Below, piece by piece: positions 27,571 to 37,197 of a stretch of DNA of 64,000 bases. Location of the stretch: assembly GCF_023380225.1 (NCBI RefSeq), contig NZ_CP093362.1, positions 1-64,000 of the forward strand, read 5' to 3'. The position numbers were made by a program, and so were the translations under genes. The notes beneath the pieces were generated by a model that made no database searches, was not told the DNA's origin, and saw only the letters and a program-made list of their open reading frames with translations. The DNA comes from Apilactobacillus apisilvae (lineage in GTDB: Bacteria; Bacillota; Bacilli; Lactobacillales; Lactobacillaceae). The stretch's first letter is position 1. Each line of letters begins with the position of its first letter.

Positions 27571-28170
27571 ATGCAATATCCGGAACCAGTTGCTAAATTG
27601 ATTGATAGTTTTATGCGCCTTCCTGGAATCGGTCATAAAACAGCAATTAGATTAGCTTATTTTGTAGTAGATATGAACAATGATGATGTTGCTAAATTTT
27701 CATCAGCTTTAAAAGAAACTAAGGATAAGCTAAGATATTGTTCAATTTGTGGGAATCTAACAGAAGAAAATCCATGTATTATATGTAAAGATAAAACACG
27801 TGATCAGAATATTGTTTTAGTTGTTGAACAGCCAAAAGATATTATGGTTATGGAAAACATGAAAAGTTATCACGGCTTGTATCATGTTTTAGGTGGAGTT
27901 CTTTCACCAATTGAAGGAACTGGGCCTGAGGATTTAAATATAAAATCTTTAATTAAAAGATTACAAACTAATTCAAATATTAAAGAAATAATTATTGCAA
28001 CCAATGCCACTCCTGAAGGAGAAGCAACAGCTATGTATCTATCTAGATTGATTAAGCCAGCTGGGATTAAAGTCACTAGATTAGCACATGGACTATCAGT
28101 AGGTAGTGATATTGAATATGCTGATGAAATGACTCTCTCTAGGGCTGTATCTGGTCGAACTGAAATATAG
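27571..28170 (+). CDS. recR: Recombination protein RecR
   Basis: Acts with RecF and RecO to load RecA at gaps. An N-terminal helix-hairpin-helix ([15 protein letters not shown]), a C4 zinc finger ([16 protein letters not shown]), a Toprim domain starting [14 protein letters not shown], and a C-terminal Walker-like [16 protein letters not shown] are all present. 199 residues. GAAGGT precedes the ATG. Confidence 0.97.
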   Translation: MQYPEPVAKLIDSFMRLPGIGHKTAIRLAYFVVDMNNDDVAKFSSALKETKDKLRYCSICGNLTEENPCIICKDKTRDQNIVLVVEQPKDIMVMENMKSYHGLYHVLGGVLSPIEGTGPEDLNIKSLIKRLQTNSNIKEIIIATNATPEGEATAMYLSRLIKPAGIKVTRLAHGLSVGSDIEYADEMTLSRAVSGRTEI

Positions 28171-28182
28171 AGGTGTCAGATT

Positions 28183-28431
28183 ATGTTAGGTTTTAGAAAA
28201 AACATCAAAAATGTAGGCTCACAATATGATGAATTTCTTTTGTCTTCAATTGATCGTGCAAAAGCACAGTGGGATCAGGCCAAAGAAACCGAATCTGCAA
28301 TTTCTGAAGTTGATGAAGAAATTGTTGCACAGACGCAATTATCCAAAGCCAAATATTTATTTTTATATCGTGAGGCTAGAGAACGTAACGTTAGTAACAA
28401 TCGAATTCAATCATCAGTTATTGATTACTAA
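28183..28431 (+). CDS. yaaL: YaaL family protein (DUF2508)
   Basis: Small 82-residue soluble protein of unknown function, found downstream of recR in many Firmicutes. It is mostly helical and charged, with IDRAKAQWDQAKETES and AKYLFLYREARERN as the conserved parts. AGAGGTG precedes the ATG. Last gene before a terminator. Confidence 0.85.
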   Translation: MLGFRKNIKNVGSQYDEFLLSSIDRAKAQWDQAKETESAISEVDEEIVAQTQLSKAKYLFLYREARERNVSNNRIQSSVIDY

Positions 28432-28436
28432 TATTC

Positions 28437-28476
28437 AAAAGTGTTAAATTCCAAAATGAATTTAACACTTTTTTTA
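28437..28476 (+). terminator. Terminator of the dnaX-yaaL unit
   Basis: Stem GTGTTAAATTC / GAATTTAACAC (28441-28451 with 28458-28468), flanked by A4 and a T-run. Confidence 0.92.
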
Positions 28477-28477
28477 T

Positions 28478-28506
28478 TTGTTGAAATTGTAAAATTAAAG
28501 TACAAT
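28478..28506 (+). promoter_or_regulatory. Promoter of tmk
   Basis: TTGTTG (28478-28483), 17 bases, TACAAT (28501-28506). Confidence 0.6.
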
Positions 28507-28540
28507 TAATTACATAAATGGAAAAAGTGAGTGAATTAAT

Positions 28541-29185
28541 ATGTCAGGTAAGTTTGTTACATTTGAAGGACCAGATGGAGCGGGAAAAACTACAGTTTTA
28601 AATCGATTATTATCTAATTTAGAAAATAAATTAGGTGATCGTTTGGTTACCAGCCGTGAACCTGGTGGTAATAATATTGCCGAAAGTATTAGAAACGTGA
28701 TTTTAGATCGTGAAAATACTAAAATGGATTCTAGAACCGAAGCTTTATTATATGCTGCATCTAGAAGACAAAATATCGTTCAAACTGTTAAACCAGCATT
28801 AGAAAAACAAAAGCTTGTTATATGTGACCGCTTTTTAGATAGTTCAATTGCTTATCAGGGTGGCGGTCGAATGATTGGTGAAAGTTTAGTTTATGAAATG
28901 AATCAATTTGCAACTGAAGGTTTCTTGCCTGATTTAACAATATACTTTGATATTCCAGTTGAAGTAGGTTTGCAAAGAATTGCTAAAAATCGTAAGTCTG
29001 ATGATATTGATCGTTTAGATGTTGAAACTATTGATTTCCATAAACGCGTTCATCATGCTTACCAAGAAATTGTAAAAAATAATCCTAAAAGAGTTAAAGT
29101 TGTTGATGCAACTCAGTCTATTGACGATGTTTATAGTGATGTTGTATCAATAATGAACAAGTATGTTAAGAAATTTATGGAATAA
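28541..29185 (+). CDS. tmk: Thymidylate kinase
   Basis: Phosphorylates dTMP to dTDP. P-loop FEGPDGAGKTTVL at residues 7-19, DR motif VICDRFLDSSIAYQGGGR near residue 92, and lid segment RKSDDIDRLD. 214 residues. It starts the unit tmk-darA-holB-yabA-rsmI. Confidence 0.97.
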   Translation: MSGKFVTFEGPDGAGKTTVLNRLLSNLENKLGDRLVTSREPGGNNIAESIRNVILDRENTKMDSRTEALLYAASRRQNIVQTVKPALEKQKLVICDRFLDSSIAYQGGGRMIGESLVYEMNQFATEGFLPDLTIYFDIPVEVGLQRIAKNRKSDDIDRLDVETIDFHKRVHHAYQEIVKNNPKRVKVVDATQSIDDVYSDVVSIMNKYVKKFME

Positions 29186-29211
29186 ATAATAATTTAGGGA
29201 GTGCTTTTAGA

Positions 29212-29538
29212 ATGAAATTATTAATTGTAATTATTCAAAATAAAGATGCCGGAAAACTTCAATCTCAATTTGTTAAAAATAATATTCAACAAACCAAACT
29301 ATCTACCACCGGTGGTTTTTTAAGATCTGGTAATACTACCTTCATGATAGGAATTAAAGAAGAACGAGTTCAAGAAGTATTGGATCTAATTAAGAAAGTT
29401 TCTAGAAAACGTGAACAATATATGACTCCTCCAGTTAATTTGGATGGTGGAGTATCTGATGCATCTTACCCAGTTAAAATTGAAGTTGGTGGATCAATCG
29501 TTATGGAAATGCCAATGGATAACTTATACCATTTCTAA
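29212..29538 (+). CDS. darA: Cyclic-di-AMP receptor DarA (PII-like)
   Basis: Small trimeric PII-like signal protein (formerly YaaQ, also PstA). The start MKLLIVIIQNKDAGKL, TKLSTTGGFLRSGNTTF and the loop GIKEERVQEVLDLIKKVSRKRE match the family, which binds c-di-AMP. 108 residues. AGGGAGTGC precedes the ATG. Its place between tmk and holB is conserved. Downstream partner in lactobacilli is not known. Confidence 0.93.
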   Translation: MKLLIVIIQNKDAGKLQSQFVKNNIQQTKLSTTGGFLRSGNTTFMIGIKEERVQEVLDLIKKVSRKREQYMTPPVNLDGGVSDASYPVKIEVGGSIVMEMPMDNLYHF

Positions 29539-29552
29539 TTTGAGGGATATTA

Positions 29553-30560
29553 ATGAACGAAAATAAAGTAATTGATGAAGCGACTAATAAACAAAAATAT
29601 TTAGCTGATAGATTCACAAAAATTATAGATAAATATGAATTATCACATTCATACTTATTTAGTGGTGAATCGGGTGTTGGTAAATTAGCAATGGCTTTAT
29701 TTATTACGATGGGGATCTTTTGTCCCAATACTACTAATGGGTATCCATGTGGTAATTGTGACGAATGTCGTCGAATTTCAGAGCAACAACATCCTGATGT
29801 TGTGATTATTAAACCTGATGTTCAAAGTATTAAAGTTGACCAAGTTAGATATTTAAAGGATGAGTTTTCTAAGAGTGGACTTGAAGGTAATAAAAAAGTA
29901 TTTATTATTCAAGATGCCGAAACTATGACCAATGGTGCCGCTAATAGTTTATTAAAATTTATTGAAGAGCCAGGTAATAATATCTTTTCTTTTTTATTAA
30001 CGACTAATTTGAATCTTATTTTACCTACTATCATTTCTAGAACCCAGGTCATTGAATTTAATCACTTAAATTCTGCAGAATTCAGTGAACAATTAAAACA
30101 ATTAGGTGTGAAACATAGCCAAATTAATTTAATGAATAATTTAACTAATAGTATTAATTTTGTTAGAGATTGGCAAACTGATGATTGGTTTGATAAAGTT
30201 CAATCTGTAATATCAAAGTGGTTTGATTCAATTGCTAACAATGATGCTGAAGCTTTTGTTACAATTCAAGCTGATTTAATGCCACTAGTGTTGGACAATA
30301 AACGTAGAGAACCCATAATTAATATGATGATTGCTTGCTTTGAAGATGTGTTAAATAGTAAATATTTAAAATCAAATCAATTTAATTTTCCTAAAAATGA
30401 AAATAGTATCATTCGGCTAGCTAATAATATTCAATCGCAAACATTAATTTGCATTTTAGAAATTATTTTAAACTGTAATCAACAATTATCAATTAATATC
30501 AGTTTTCAAAATATATTAGAATCAATAACCTTGAAAATTATGAATCTTTTAAACCAATAG
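29553..30560 (+). CDS. holB: DNA polymerase III subunit delta'
   Basis: Clamp-loader subunit. The P-loop is degenerate (SGESGVGKLAMALF, no Ser/Thr after Lys), as expected of delta' which does not hydrolyse ATP. A zinc module (CPNTTNGYPCGNCDEC), IIQDAETMTNGAANSLLKF and ISRTQVIEF follow. 335 residues. GAGGGAT precedes the ATG, 14 bases after darA. Confidence 0.94.
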   Translation: MNENKVIDEATNKQKYLADRFTKIIDKYELSHSYLFSGESGVGKLAMALFITMGIFCPNTTNGYPCGNCDECRRISEQQHPDVVIIKPDVQSIKVDQVRYLKDEFSKSGLEGNKKVFIIQDAETMTNGAANSLLKFIEEPGNNIFSFLLTTNLNLILPTIISRTQVIEFNHLNSAEFSEQLKQLGVKHSQINLMNNLTNSINFVRDWQTDDWFDKVQSVISKWFDSIANNDAEAFVTIQADLMPLVLDNKRREPIINMMIACFEDVLNSKYLKSNQFNFPKNENSIIRLANNIQSQTLICILEIILNCNQQLSINISFQNILESITLKIMNLLNQ

Positions 30561-30587
30561 TTATTTTATAAATGGAGTGGATTTTAA

Positions 30588-30923
30588 TTGGATAAACGAG
30601 AATTGTATGATGGCTTTAAAAACATGGAAGCGCAAACACAACTCATGTTAACTAAGTTCTCTGAATTACGTGAAGGCTTAGCTGAAGTGTTAGAAGAAAA
30701 TGCAGAACTAAAAATAGAAAATCAACATCTACATGAATTTATATCAGAGCAAAAAATGGATGATAAAAATGATGAGGATATTAAAGAACCGCGTTTATCT
30801 AAATCACGTAAAAATTTGGAAAAGTTATACAATGAGGGTTTTCATGTTTGTAATCAATTTTATGGAACCCATCGTGAAGATAATGAGAGTTGTATTTTTT
30901 GTAATGAAATACTAAATAGATAA
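30588..30923 (+). CDS. yabA: Replication initiation-control protein YabA
   Basis: Negative regulator of DnaA that also contacts DnaN. An N-terminal leucine-rich coiled coil (about residues 8-50) drives tetramerisation; the C-terminal zinc domain carries HVCNQFYGTHREDNESCIFC. 111 residues. TTG start with GGAGTGG upstream. It lies between holB and rsmI as usual. Confidence 0.95.
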   Translation: MDKRELYDGFKNMEAQTQLMLTKFSELREGLAEVLEENAELKIENQHLHEFISEQKMDDKNDEDIKEPRLSKSRKNLEKLYNEGFHVCNQFYGTHREDNESCIFCNEILNR

Positions 30924-30942
30924 TTAGTGATGGAGGATTAAC

Positions 30943-31821
30943 TTGAATATTCAACACAGTTTCACCGGATTAAATAATAAAGGACGATTATATTTAGTTC
31001 CAACGCCTATCGGTAATCTAGATGATATGACATTCAGAGCAATTAAAATATTAAAATCAGTTGATATTATTGCTGCCGAGAATCCTAGCCATACTCAACA
31101 ATTATTGAATCATTTTGAAATTGAAAGCAAAAAAGTTAGCTTTAGAGAAGACAATAAAGAACGTAGGATTCCAGAACTTGTTGAAAAGTTAAATGCGGGG
31201 TTATCAATTGCACAAGTTAGTGATGCTGGGATGCCATCGATTAGTGATCCTGGTCATGAATTAGCAGTCGCTTGTATTGATAACGATATTAGCGTTGTTC
31301 CGTTACCAGGTGCTAATGCTGGTATTACGGCTTTGATTGCTTCTGGATTAACTCCACAACCATTCTATTTTTATGGATTCTTAAATCGTAAGAATAGTGA
31401 ACAGATAAGTGAATTAGAGAATTTAAATCAACACGAAGAATCTCTAATTTTATATGAAGCTCCTCATCGATTATTTAAAACATTAAAGAATATTCAAAAA
31501 GTGATGGGATCAGATCGTAAAGCGGTTCTTTGTCGTGAATTAACTAAAAAATTTGAAGAGTTCACTCGTGGCAGTATTGAAGAATTGATTAATTGGGCAA
31601 ATGATAATCAAATCCGTGGTGAATTTGTGATTATTTTACAAGGAAATAATCATATTAATGAATCACAAGATGATGAATTGAAAGGATTATCAATTAGTGA
31701 ACAAGTTAATCATTTTATTGAGCAAAGAATGAAACCTAATGCTGCCATTAAAGAAGTTGCTAAAATTCATGATGTTAAGAAACAAGATATTTATAACATC
31801 TATCATGAAATTAAAAAGTGA
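30943..31821 (+). CDS. rsmI: 16S rRNA (cytidine-1402-2'-O)-methyltransferase RsmI
   Basis: Tetrapyrrole-methylase fold. It begins with GRLYLVPTPIGNLDDMTFRA, with QVSDAGMPSISDPGHELA and PLPGANAGITALIASGL in the middle and ELTKKFEEFTRG. 292 residues. TTG start after GGAGG. Followed after 9 bases by the thioesterase gene. Confidence 0.96.
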   Translation: MNIQHSFTGLNNKGRLYLVPTPIGNLDDMTFRAIKILKSVDIIAAENPSHTQQLLNHFEIESKKVSFREDNKERRIPELVEKLNAGLSIAQVSDAGMPSISDPGHELAVACIDNDISVVPLPGANAGITALIASGLTPQPFYFYGFLNRKNSEQISELENLNQHEESLILYEAPHRLFKTLKNIQKVMGSDRKAVLCRELTKKFEEFTRGSIEELINWANDNQIRGEFVIILQGNNHINESQDDELKGLSISEQVNHFIEQRMKPNAAIKEVAKIHDVKKQDIYNIYHEIKK

Positions 31822-31830
31822 GGATTAGTT

Positions 31831-32583
31831 ATGGAACCAACAAAATATAGTGAAAATCACCGTGTTAATTACTATGAGGCTGATTTTACTAAAAGAATGA
31901 CTTTAGCAATGATGCTAGATGTTATTATATTAGTTTCTGAAGATCATACCGATAATTTAAAAATTGGTGCAGACTTTGTTAGACAATTTGGGATTACATG
32001 GATTGTTATTCAATATAATGTTGATATTAATCGTATGCCTGTAGTTGATGAAGTTATTACTGTTACAACTAAGTCTAAATCTTATAATAAATATTTTGCA
32101 TATCGTGAATTTTCTATTCATGATCAAAAGGGTAATTTATTGGTTCATATGACTGGACTTTGGGCGGTAATGAATTACGAAACTAGAAGAATTGCATCTA
32201 TTCCAAATGAAATTGTTCTGCCATTTGGTGCTGAAAAAGTTAACAAAGTTCCAAAACTATTAAAACCACAAAAGGTTGATTTGGATACTGCAAATAGTCG
32301 AACCTTTAGTGTGCGTTATACAGATATAGATTCTAATAAGCACGTAAACAATGCCCATTATATGGATTGGATGATTAATGTGTTGCCGGCTGATTTTTTG
32401 ACTAACCATTCCCCAATTCATTTCGATTTAAGGTATGAAAATGAAGTTAAGTATGGAAGCAATGTTGAAAGTTACTATAATATGGAAAAGTTAGATGATG
32501 GTAATATTTTAACTAAACATGAAATTATGAGTAATGATAAACATTGTACAGTTGCTGATATTATTTGGAAAAAGAATAAATAA
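31831..32583 (+). CDS. Acyl-ACP thioesterase
   Basis: Two hotdog domains of the FatA/FatB-like family common in lactobacilli: the first with YYEADFTKRMTLAMMLDVI and QFGITWIVIQYNVDI, the second with VRYTDIDSNKHVNNAHYMDW, whose Asp, Asn and His are the catalytic set. It releases fatty acids from acyl carrier protein, probably tuning membrane lipids. 250 residues. GAGGATTAG precedes the ATG. Confidence 0.88.
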   Translation: MEPTKYSENHRVNYYEADFTKRMTLAMMLDVIILVSEDHTDNLKIGADFVRQFGITWIVIQYNVDINRMPVVDEVITVTTKSKSYNKYFAYREFSIHDQKGNLLVHMTGLWAVMNYETRRIASIPNEIVLPFGAEKVNKVPKLLKPQKVDLDTANSRTFSVRYTDIDSNKHVNNAHYMDWMINVLPADFLTNHSPIHFDLRYENEVKYGSNVESYYNMEKLDDGNILTKHEIMSNDKHCTVADIIWKKNK

Positions 32584-32590
32584 TTTTAAG

Positions 32591-32629
32591 GGTATTTTCA
32601 TTTTTCTGTGGAGATGCCTATTCTTTTTG
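32591..32629 (+). terminator. Weak terminator after the thioesterase gene
   Basis: GGTATTTTC can pair with GGAGATGCC using several G-U pairs, followed by TATTCTTTTTG. Confidence 0.45.
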
Positions 32630-32636
32630 TTATAAT
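32628..32636 (+). promoter_or_regulatory. Extended -10 promoter of tsaB-rimI-tsaD
   Basis: TGTTATAAT; no clear -35 at the right distance. Confidence 0.5.
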
Positions 32637-32686
32637 TTAATTTGTAATTTAAAATAATATGAATAATTAAGGAGATAGAAGAGTAA

Positions 32687-33412
32687 ATGAAAGTATTGGC
32701 TTTAGATACATCTAATCGACCACTAACGGTTGCTATTTTAGATGATAATCAAGTTTTAGCTACAGAATCGACAACCGTTCATCAAAAACATGCGGAATAT
32801 TTATTGCCTATCATTGATGAATTATTTAAAAAGGTTGATATGAAACCAAGCGACTTGCAAAGAGTGGTTGTTGCTAATGGCCCGGGTTCTTATACTGGTA
32901 TCAGAATTGCCACTGCCACTGCCAAGACTTTAGCTTATACTCTAAATATCGACTTAGTTGGAGTTTCTAGTTTATTGACCTTAGCATTAAATGTTCAAGA
33001 AGAAGGCAGTTTAGTTATGCCAATATTTGATGCTAGAAATAATAATATATTTACCGGTTTATATAAAATTGAAAATGGTTTGCCTAAGTCAATACTTGAA
33101 GACCAACATACTGATTTTGATAAATGGTTAGATTTAGTTGGAGAAGTCAATTCTAATGTTTATGTATTAGGTGATTTTGATAATTTTAATAATAAATTAA
33201 GTGATCAATATAACAATCGATTTAAGACTTTAGATGGTTTTTCTAATTTACCTCAAGCAGCTAAACTTGGTATTTATGGTCAAAAACAATCGCCTGTGAA
33301 TAATATTCATGGATTTGTTCCTAATTACTTAAGATTGACCAAAGCAGAAGCAGATTGGAAAAAAAATAATCCGGAGGCAAGTGAAACATCATATGTTGAA
33401 AAATTTGATTAA
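32687..33412 (+). CDS. tsaB: tRNA threonylcarbamoyladenosine biosynthesis protein TsaB
   Basis: ASKHA-fold partner of TsaD in t6A synthesis. N-terminal LALDTSNRPLTVAILDD, HAEYLLPIIDELF, and ANGPGSYTGIRIATATAK are the hallmarks. 241 residues. AAGGAG precedes the ATG. The end overlaps the start of the rimI-like gene. Confidence 0.95.
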   Translation: MKVLALDTSNRPLTVAILDDNQVLATESTTVHQKHAEYLLPIIDELFKKVDMKPSDLQRVVVANGPGSYTGIRIATATAKTLAYTLNIDLVGVSSLLTLALNVQEEGSLVMPIFDARNNNIFTGLYKIENGLPKSILEDQHTDFDKWLDLVGEVNSNVYVLGDFDNFNNKLSDQYNNRFKTLDGFSNLPQAAKLGIYGQKQSPVNNIHGFVPNYLRLTKAEADWKKNNPEASETSYVEKFD

Positions 33413-33992
33413 TTGGTATCATAATACATTTTTAAATACTAAAGGCTCATTAAAAAAAGAATGCTTAAATATTAAAAACCATAATGTAGAACTTAATGAT
33501 CATAAATATTATGTTGCTAAAGCGAGGGTAACTGATATTCCGGAAATTATTAATGTTGAAAAGGCAGTTTATAATGGTGAAACTCCATGGAATGCTGAGG
33601 CCTTTACTACAGAATTACAACCTCGGGATGATCGTTTTTATTTATTGATAAGATATCGTGATCAATTGGTTGGATTCATTGGTAGCTCTTTAATCGATAA
33701 GACTAAAGATTGTCACATTTCTAACGTAGCGGTTTTACCTCACTTTCAAGATCGTGGTATTGGGTATTTCTTAATTACAAAAATCATTGAGAAAGCACGT
33801 CAATTGAGTTATAAATCAGTTTCTTTAGAAGTTCGTATAAGCAATATTAGAGCACAAAGGGTTTATTCTGATTTAGGATTTAAGAAAAATGGGATCAAAA
33901 AGAATTATTATGATGGTGATCATGAAGATGCATTAGATATGATTTTAGATTTAGATTTATATGAAACCATTCCTAATAATTTTGGAATTTAA
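33393..33992 (+). CDS. rimI: RimI-type N-acetyltransferase
   Basis: GNAT fold: acetyl-CoA loop [12 protein letters not shown] and [22 protein letters not shown] of RimI, the S18 N-terminal acetyltransferase that sits with tsaB and tsaD. About 45 residues precede the GNAT core, a longer N-terminus than the common 150-residue form. Start is uncertain: GGAGG at 33373-33377 is 3 bases from GTG 33381 and 15 from ATG 33393. The gene overlaps tsaB by about 20 bases. Confidence 0.85.
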   Translation: MLKNLINWYHNTFLNTKGSLKKECLNIKNHNVELNDHKYYVAKARVTDIPEIINVEKAVYNGETPWNAEAFTTELQPRDDRFYLLIRYRDQLVGFIGSSLIDKTKDCHISNVAVLPHFQDRGIGYFLITKIIEKARQLSYKSVSLEVRISNIRAQRVYSDLGFKKNGIKKNYYDGDHEDALDMILDLDLYETIPNNFGI

Positions 33993-34012
33993 ATAGAAAT
34001 GAAGGTATTTTT

Positions 34013-35044
34013 TTGGAACCACATATCGTAATGTCTTTTGAATCTAGTTGTGATGAAACTAGTGTGGCTATTATTGAAGATGGTCATAAAATATTATCAA
34101 ATATAGTTGCTACTCAAATTAAAAGCCATAAACGTTTTGGTGGAGTAGTTCCAGAAGTTGCTAGCCGTCATCATATTGAAGAAGTAACTATTTGTGTTGA
34201 AGATGCAATGAATGAAGCCAAAGTTACTTATGATGACATTGATGCAATTGCAGTTACTTATGGTCCTGGATTAGTAGGAGCATTATTAATTGGAGTTACT
34301 GCAGCTAAAACAATTGCTTGGGCACACAATATTCCATTAATTCCAGTCAACCATATTGCAGGTCATATTTTAGCTGCTCGTTATGTTGAAGAAATTAAAT
34401 ATCCAGCTTTAGCATTAGTTGTTTCTGGGGGTCACACTGAATTAGTTTTAATGCCTGAAGAAGGTAAATTTAAAATTATTGGTGAGACTAGGGATGATGC
34501 TGCTGGAGAAGCCTACGATAAAGTAGGGCGAGTTTTAGGAATTAATTATCCTGCAGGCCCAACTGTTGATAAAATGGCTTCAAAAGGTCATGATACTTTT
34601 GATTTCCCTAGAGCAATGGAAAAAGATGAAAACTTTGATTTTAGTTTTAGTGGATTGAAAAGTGCATTCTTAAATACAACACACCATGCTGATCAAATTA
34701 ATGAAGCCTTAAATAAAGATGATTTAGCAACCAGTTTTCAACAAGCAGTTGTTGATGTTTTAGTTTATAAAACTAGACGAGCATTAGAAGAATATCCGGT
34801 TAATCAATTAATTTTAGCAGGAGGAGTTGCTGCTAATCATGGATTAAGAAATGCTTTAGATGAAGCAATAAAGGATGTTTCATCAACTCATTTAGTTAAA
34901 GTTCCTTTAAAATTATGTGGTGATAATGCTGCCATGATTGGTGCTGCTGGTTATGTTTTTGCAAAAAAAGGTATTTTTGCTGGAGTTAATTTAAATGCTG
35001 ATCCAAGTTTAGACTTTGAATTGTTAAATGATATTGAAAAATAA
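34013..35044 (+). CDS. tsaD: tRNA N6-adenosine threonylcarbamoyltransferase TsaD
   Basis: Catalytic subunit of t6A synthesis. [16 protein letters not shown] is the nucleotide loop, [12 protein letters not shown] gives the metal histidines, and [27 protein letters not shown] and [17 protein letters not shown] are conserved. 343 residues. TTG start with GAAGG seven bases upstream, 20 bases after rimI. Confidence 0.97.
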   Translation: MEPHIVMSFESSCDETSVAIIEDGHKILSNIVATQIKSHKRFGGVVPEVASRHHIEEVTICVEDAMNEAKVTYDDIDAIAVTYGPGLVGALLIGVTAAKTIAWAHNIPLIPVNHIAGHILAARYVEEIKYPALALVVSGGHTELVLMPEEGKFKIIGETRDDAAGEAYDKVGRVLGINYPAGPTVDKMASKGHDTFDFPRAMEKDENFDFSFSGLKSAFLNTTHHADQINEALNKDDLATSFQQAVVDVLVYKTRRALEEYPVNQLILAGGVAANHGLRNALDEAIKDVSSTHLVKVPLKLCGDNAAMIGAAGYVFAKKGIFAGVNLNADPSLDFELLNDIEK

Positions 35045-35084
35045 AAAAATGGATGTAATCTGTATGATTACATCCATTTTTTAT
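35043..35084. terminator. Bidirectional terminator tsaD / ABC-F
   Basis: Stem AAAAAATGGATGTAATC / GATTACATCCATTTTTT with loop TGTAT; it overlaps the last codons of the minus-strand gene. Confidence 0.93.
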
Positions 35085-37024
35085 TCCTCTAATTTCAGGC
35101 TATATTCAGTCCATTCATCTTCTAAAGAATCAATTTGTTTATTGATGCTATTTAATTGGTTTTGTAAATCTTGTAACTTCCCAATGTCTTGTAAAACTTC
35201 CGGTTCAACCATTGTTTTTTCAATTTTTTCTTTATTTTTATTTAAAGTTTCTAATTCATTTTCTAATTTTTCAATAGAACGTTTTATTTTACGTTCTTCT
35301 TTTTGCTTACTTTTATTAAAAATAAATTGTTTTTGATTATCAGATTTAGGTTTTTTATCGTTGGATGAAGCTTCATCTTGTTCTTCTTTTTTCTTTTTAA
35401 TTGCTTCTTGTTCTTCTTTTTTTTCTACGTAATAATCATAATTACCTAGATATTCATTAGAACCGCTTTCACTTAACTCGACAATAGATGTCGCAATTTT
35501 ATTAATAAAATAACGGTCATGAGAAACAAATAAAATAGTCCCATCAAAAATTTTTAGTGCGTTTTCCAGAACTTCACGACTGTCGATATCAAGATGGTTG
35601 GTAGGTTCATCTAAAATTAAAAAGTTATCATGATTCATAGATAATTTAGTTAGCAATAATCTGGCTTTTTCACCACCAGAAAGATTTCCAACAGTTTTGT
35701 CCACATCATTACCAGAAAATAAGAAGCTTCCCAAAATAGATCTAATATGTTGTTCAGTTTCTGTAGGATAATCGTCCCAAATTTCGTCTAAAACATTTTT
35801 TCTTCGATGCAAAGTATCCTGATGTTGATCATAATAGCCAATTTGGACACCAGTTCCTAATTGAACTTTACCATCTATTTTAGGTAATTTTTTAATAATT
35901 GTTTTTAATAGGGTAGACTTTCCAACACCATTAGGACCAATTAAAGCGACCGCTTGGTGCTTTTTAATATCCAAATTGATATCTGAACTAAGAATTTCAT
36001 GTTCATAACCAATTTTTAAATCACTAACTTTTAGAACAACGTTTCCACTTTGCTTATACGGTGAAAAACTAAATTTTGCTGCTTTTTCATCGTGTTCAGG
36101 TGAATCAATTCGGTCCATTTTTTCTAATTGCTTTCGACGCGCCTGAGCTCGTTTAGTTGTTGATGCTCTTACAATATTTTTATTCACAAAATCTTCCATT
36201 TTGTGAATTTCTTTTTGTTGTTTTTCAAAGTTTTTTAACTGAATTTGATAATTAGCTTGTTTTTGTTCAATAAAATTAGAGTAATCACCATTATATTCGT
36301 CTAAATGTCCATGATTTAAATCATAAACTTTATCAACGATTTTATCCATAAAATAACGATCATGTGAAATGATTAATAAAGCACCAGGATAGCCTTTAAT
36401 ATAGTCTTCTAACCATGCGATTGTTTTTACATCAATATGATTAGTAGGTTCATCTAAAATTAATAAATCACGTTTTTCTAAAAGTAATTTAGCCATTGCT
36501 AACTGGGTTTGTTGACCACCTGATAATTCATTGATTTTATGATTATAGGAATCTTTCTTAAATCCAAATCCAGCAAGTACTGATCTGATTTCAGCTTCAT
36601 AGCCAAAACCATTTTTAGATAAAAATTCTGATTGCAATCGGTCATATATTTTACTAATTTTTTGAAACTTTTTAGGGTTATTAATTACTTCATTACTAGC
36701 CATCTTATTTTCGTATGAATGAATTTTATTTTCTAATTCACGAATTTCTTTAAAAACTGATTCCATTTCTTCGATAATAGTTCGGTTTGATTTTAAACCG
36801 GTATTTTGAGCTAAATAACCAATTGTTAAACCATTTTTAGTCGTTACATTACCCTCATCAATTGAATCAATTCCCATAATCATTTTAACTAACGTAGATT
36901 TACCGGCACCATTTCTTCCCACTAGAGCAACTTTACCATTTTCAGGAATACTTAAATTGACGTTTGTGAAAAGATCTTCACCACCAAATCTTTTTGTTAA
37001 CTTATTAGCTTGTAAAAGAATCAA
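35081..37024 (-). CDS. ydiF: ABC-F family ATPase, YdiF-like
   Basis: Two ABC domains without membrane parts: Walker A GRNGAGKSTL and GPNGVGKSTLL, signatures LSGGQQTQLAMAKLL and LSGGEKARLLLTKLS, Walker B LLILDEPTNHID and FLILDEPTNHLD. A basic inter-domain linker and a C-terminal coiled coil (about residues 545-645) follow. Such proteins act on ribosomes. Position between tsaD and rex matches B. subtilis YdiF, not a dedicated resistance factor. TTG at 37024 follows AGGAGGTG by six bases and is preferred over GTG 37033, which overlaps it. 647 residues. Confidence 0.9.
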   Translation of the reverse strand: MILLQANKLTKRFGGEDLFTNVNLSIPENGKVALVGRNGAGKSTLVKMIMGIDSIDEGNVTTKNGLTIGYLAQNTGLKSNRTIIEEMESVFKEIRELENKIHSYENKMASNEVINNPKKFQKISKIYDRLQSEFLSKNGFGYEAEIRSVLAGFGFKKDSYNHKINELSGGQQTQLAMAKLLLEKRDLLILDEPTNHIDVKTIAWLEDYIKGYPGALLIISHDRYFMDKIVDKVYDLNHGHLDEYNGDYSNFIEQKQANYQIQLKNFEKQQKEIHKMEDFVNKNIVRASTTKRAQARRKQLEKMDRIDSPEHDEKAAKFSFSPYKQSGNVVLKVSDLKIGYEHEILSSDINLDIKKHQAVALIGPNGVGKSTLLKTIIKKLPKIDGKVQLGTGVQIGYYDQHQDTLHRRKNVLDEIWDDYPTETEQHIRSILGSFLFSGNDVDKTVGNLSGGEKARLLLTKLSMNHDNFLILDEPTNHLDIDSREVLENALKIFDGTILFVSHDRYFINKIATSIVELSESGSNEYLGNYDYYVEKKEEQEAIKKKKEEQDEASSNDKKPKSDNQKQFIFNKSKQKEERKIKRSIEKLENELETLNKNKEKIEKTMVEPEVLQDIGKLQDLQNQLNSINKQIDSLEDEWTEYSLKLEE

Positions 37025-37117
37025 TATTTTCACCTCCTAAATATTCTTATAACGATAATGATAATAATAATTCTAGCATATAATAACATTATTATTAAAT
37101 AATGTATTTTTTAAAAG

Positions 37118-37157
37118 TTTGGAAATCATTTCACAAACTATCTTTTTATGGTAAAAT
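37118..37157 (+). promoter_or_regulatory. rex promoter with Rex-like operator
   Basis: TTCACA (37130-37135), 16 bases, TAAAAT (37152-37157). The -35 is part of TTTGGAAATCATTTCACAA (37118-37136): the right half TTCACAA is an exact Rex half-site, the left half is imperfect and the spacing is one base longer than TTGTGAA-N4-TTCACAA. Confidence 0.5.
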
Positions 37158-37197
37158 AATTATTCGTTATGCGTATTAATTCAGGGAGGGAAAAAAT

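Noticed and set aside
35028..35336. Plus-strand frame overlapping the end of tsaD and the ABC-F gene
   Set aside because: It is the antisense of the ABC-F coiled coil and runs through the terminator.
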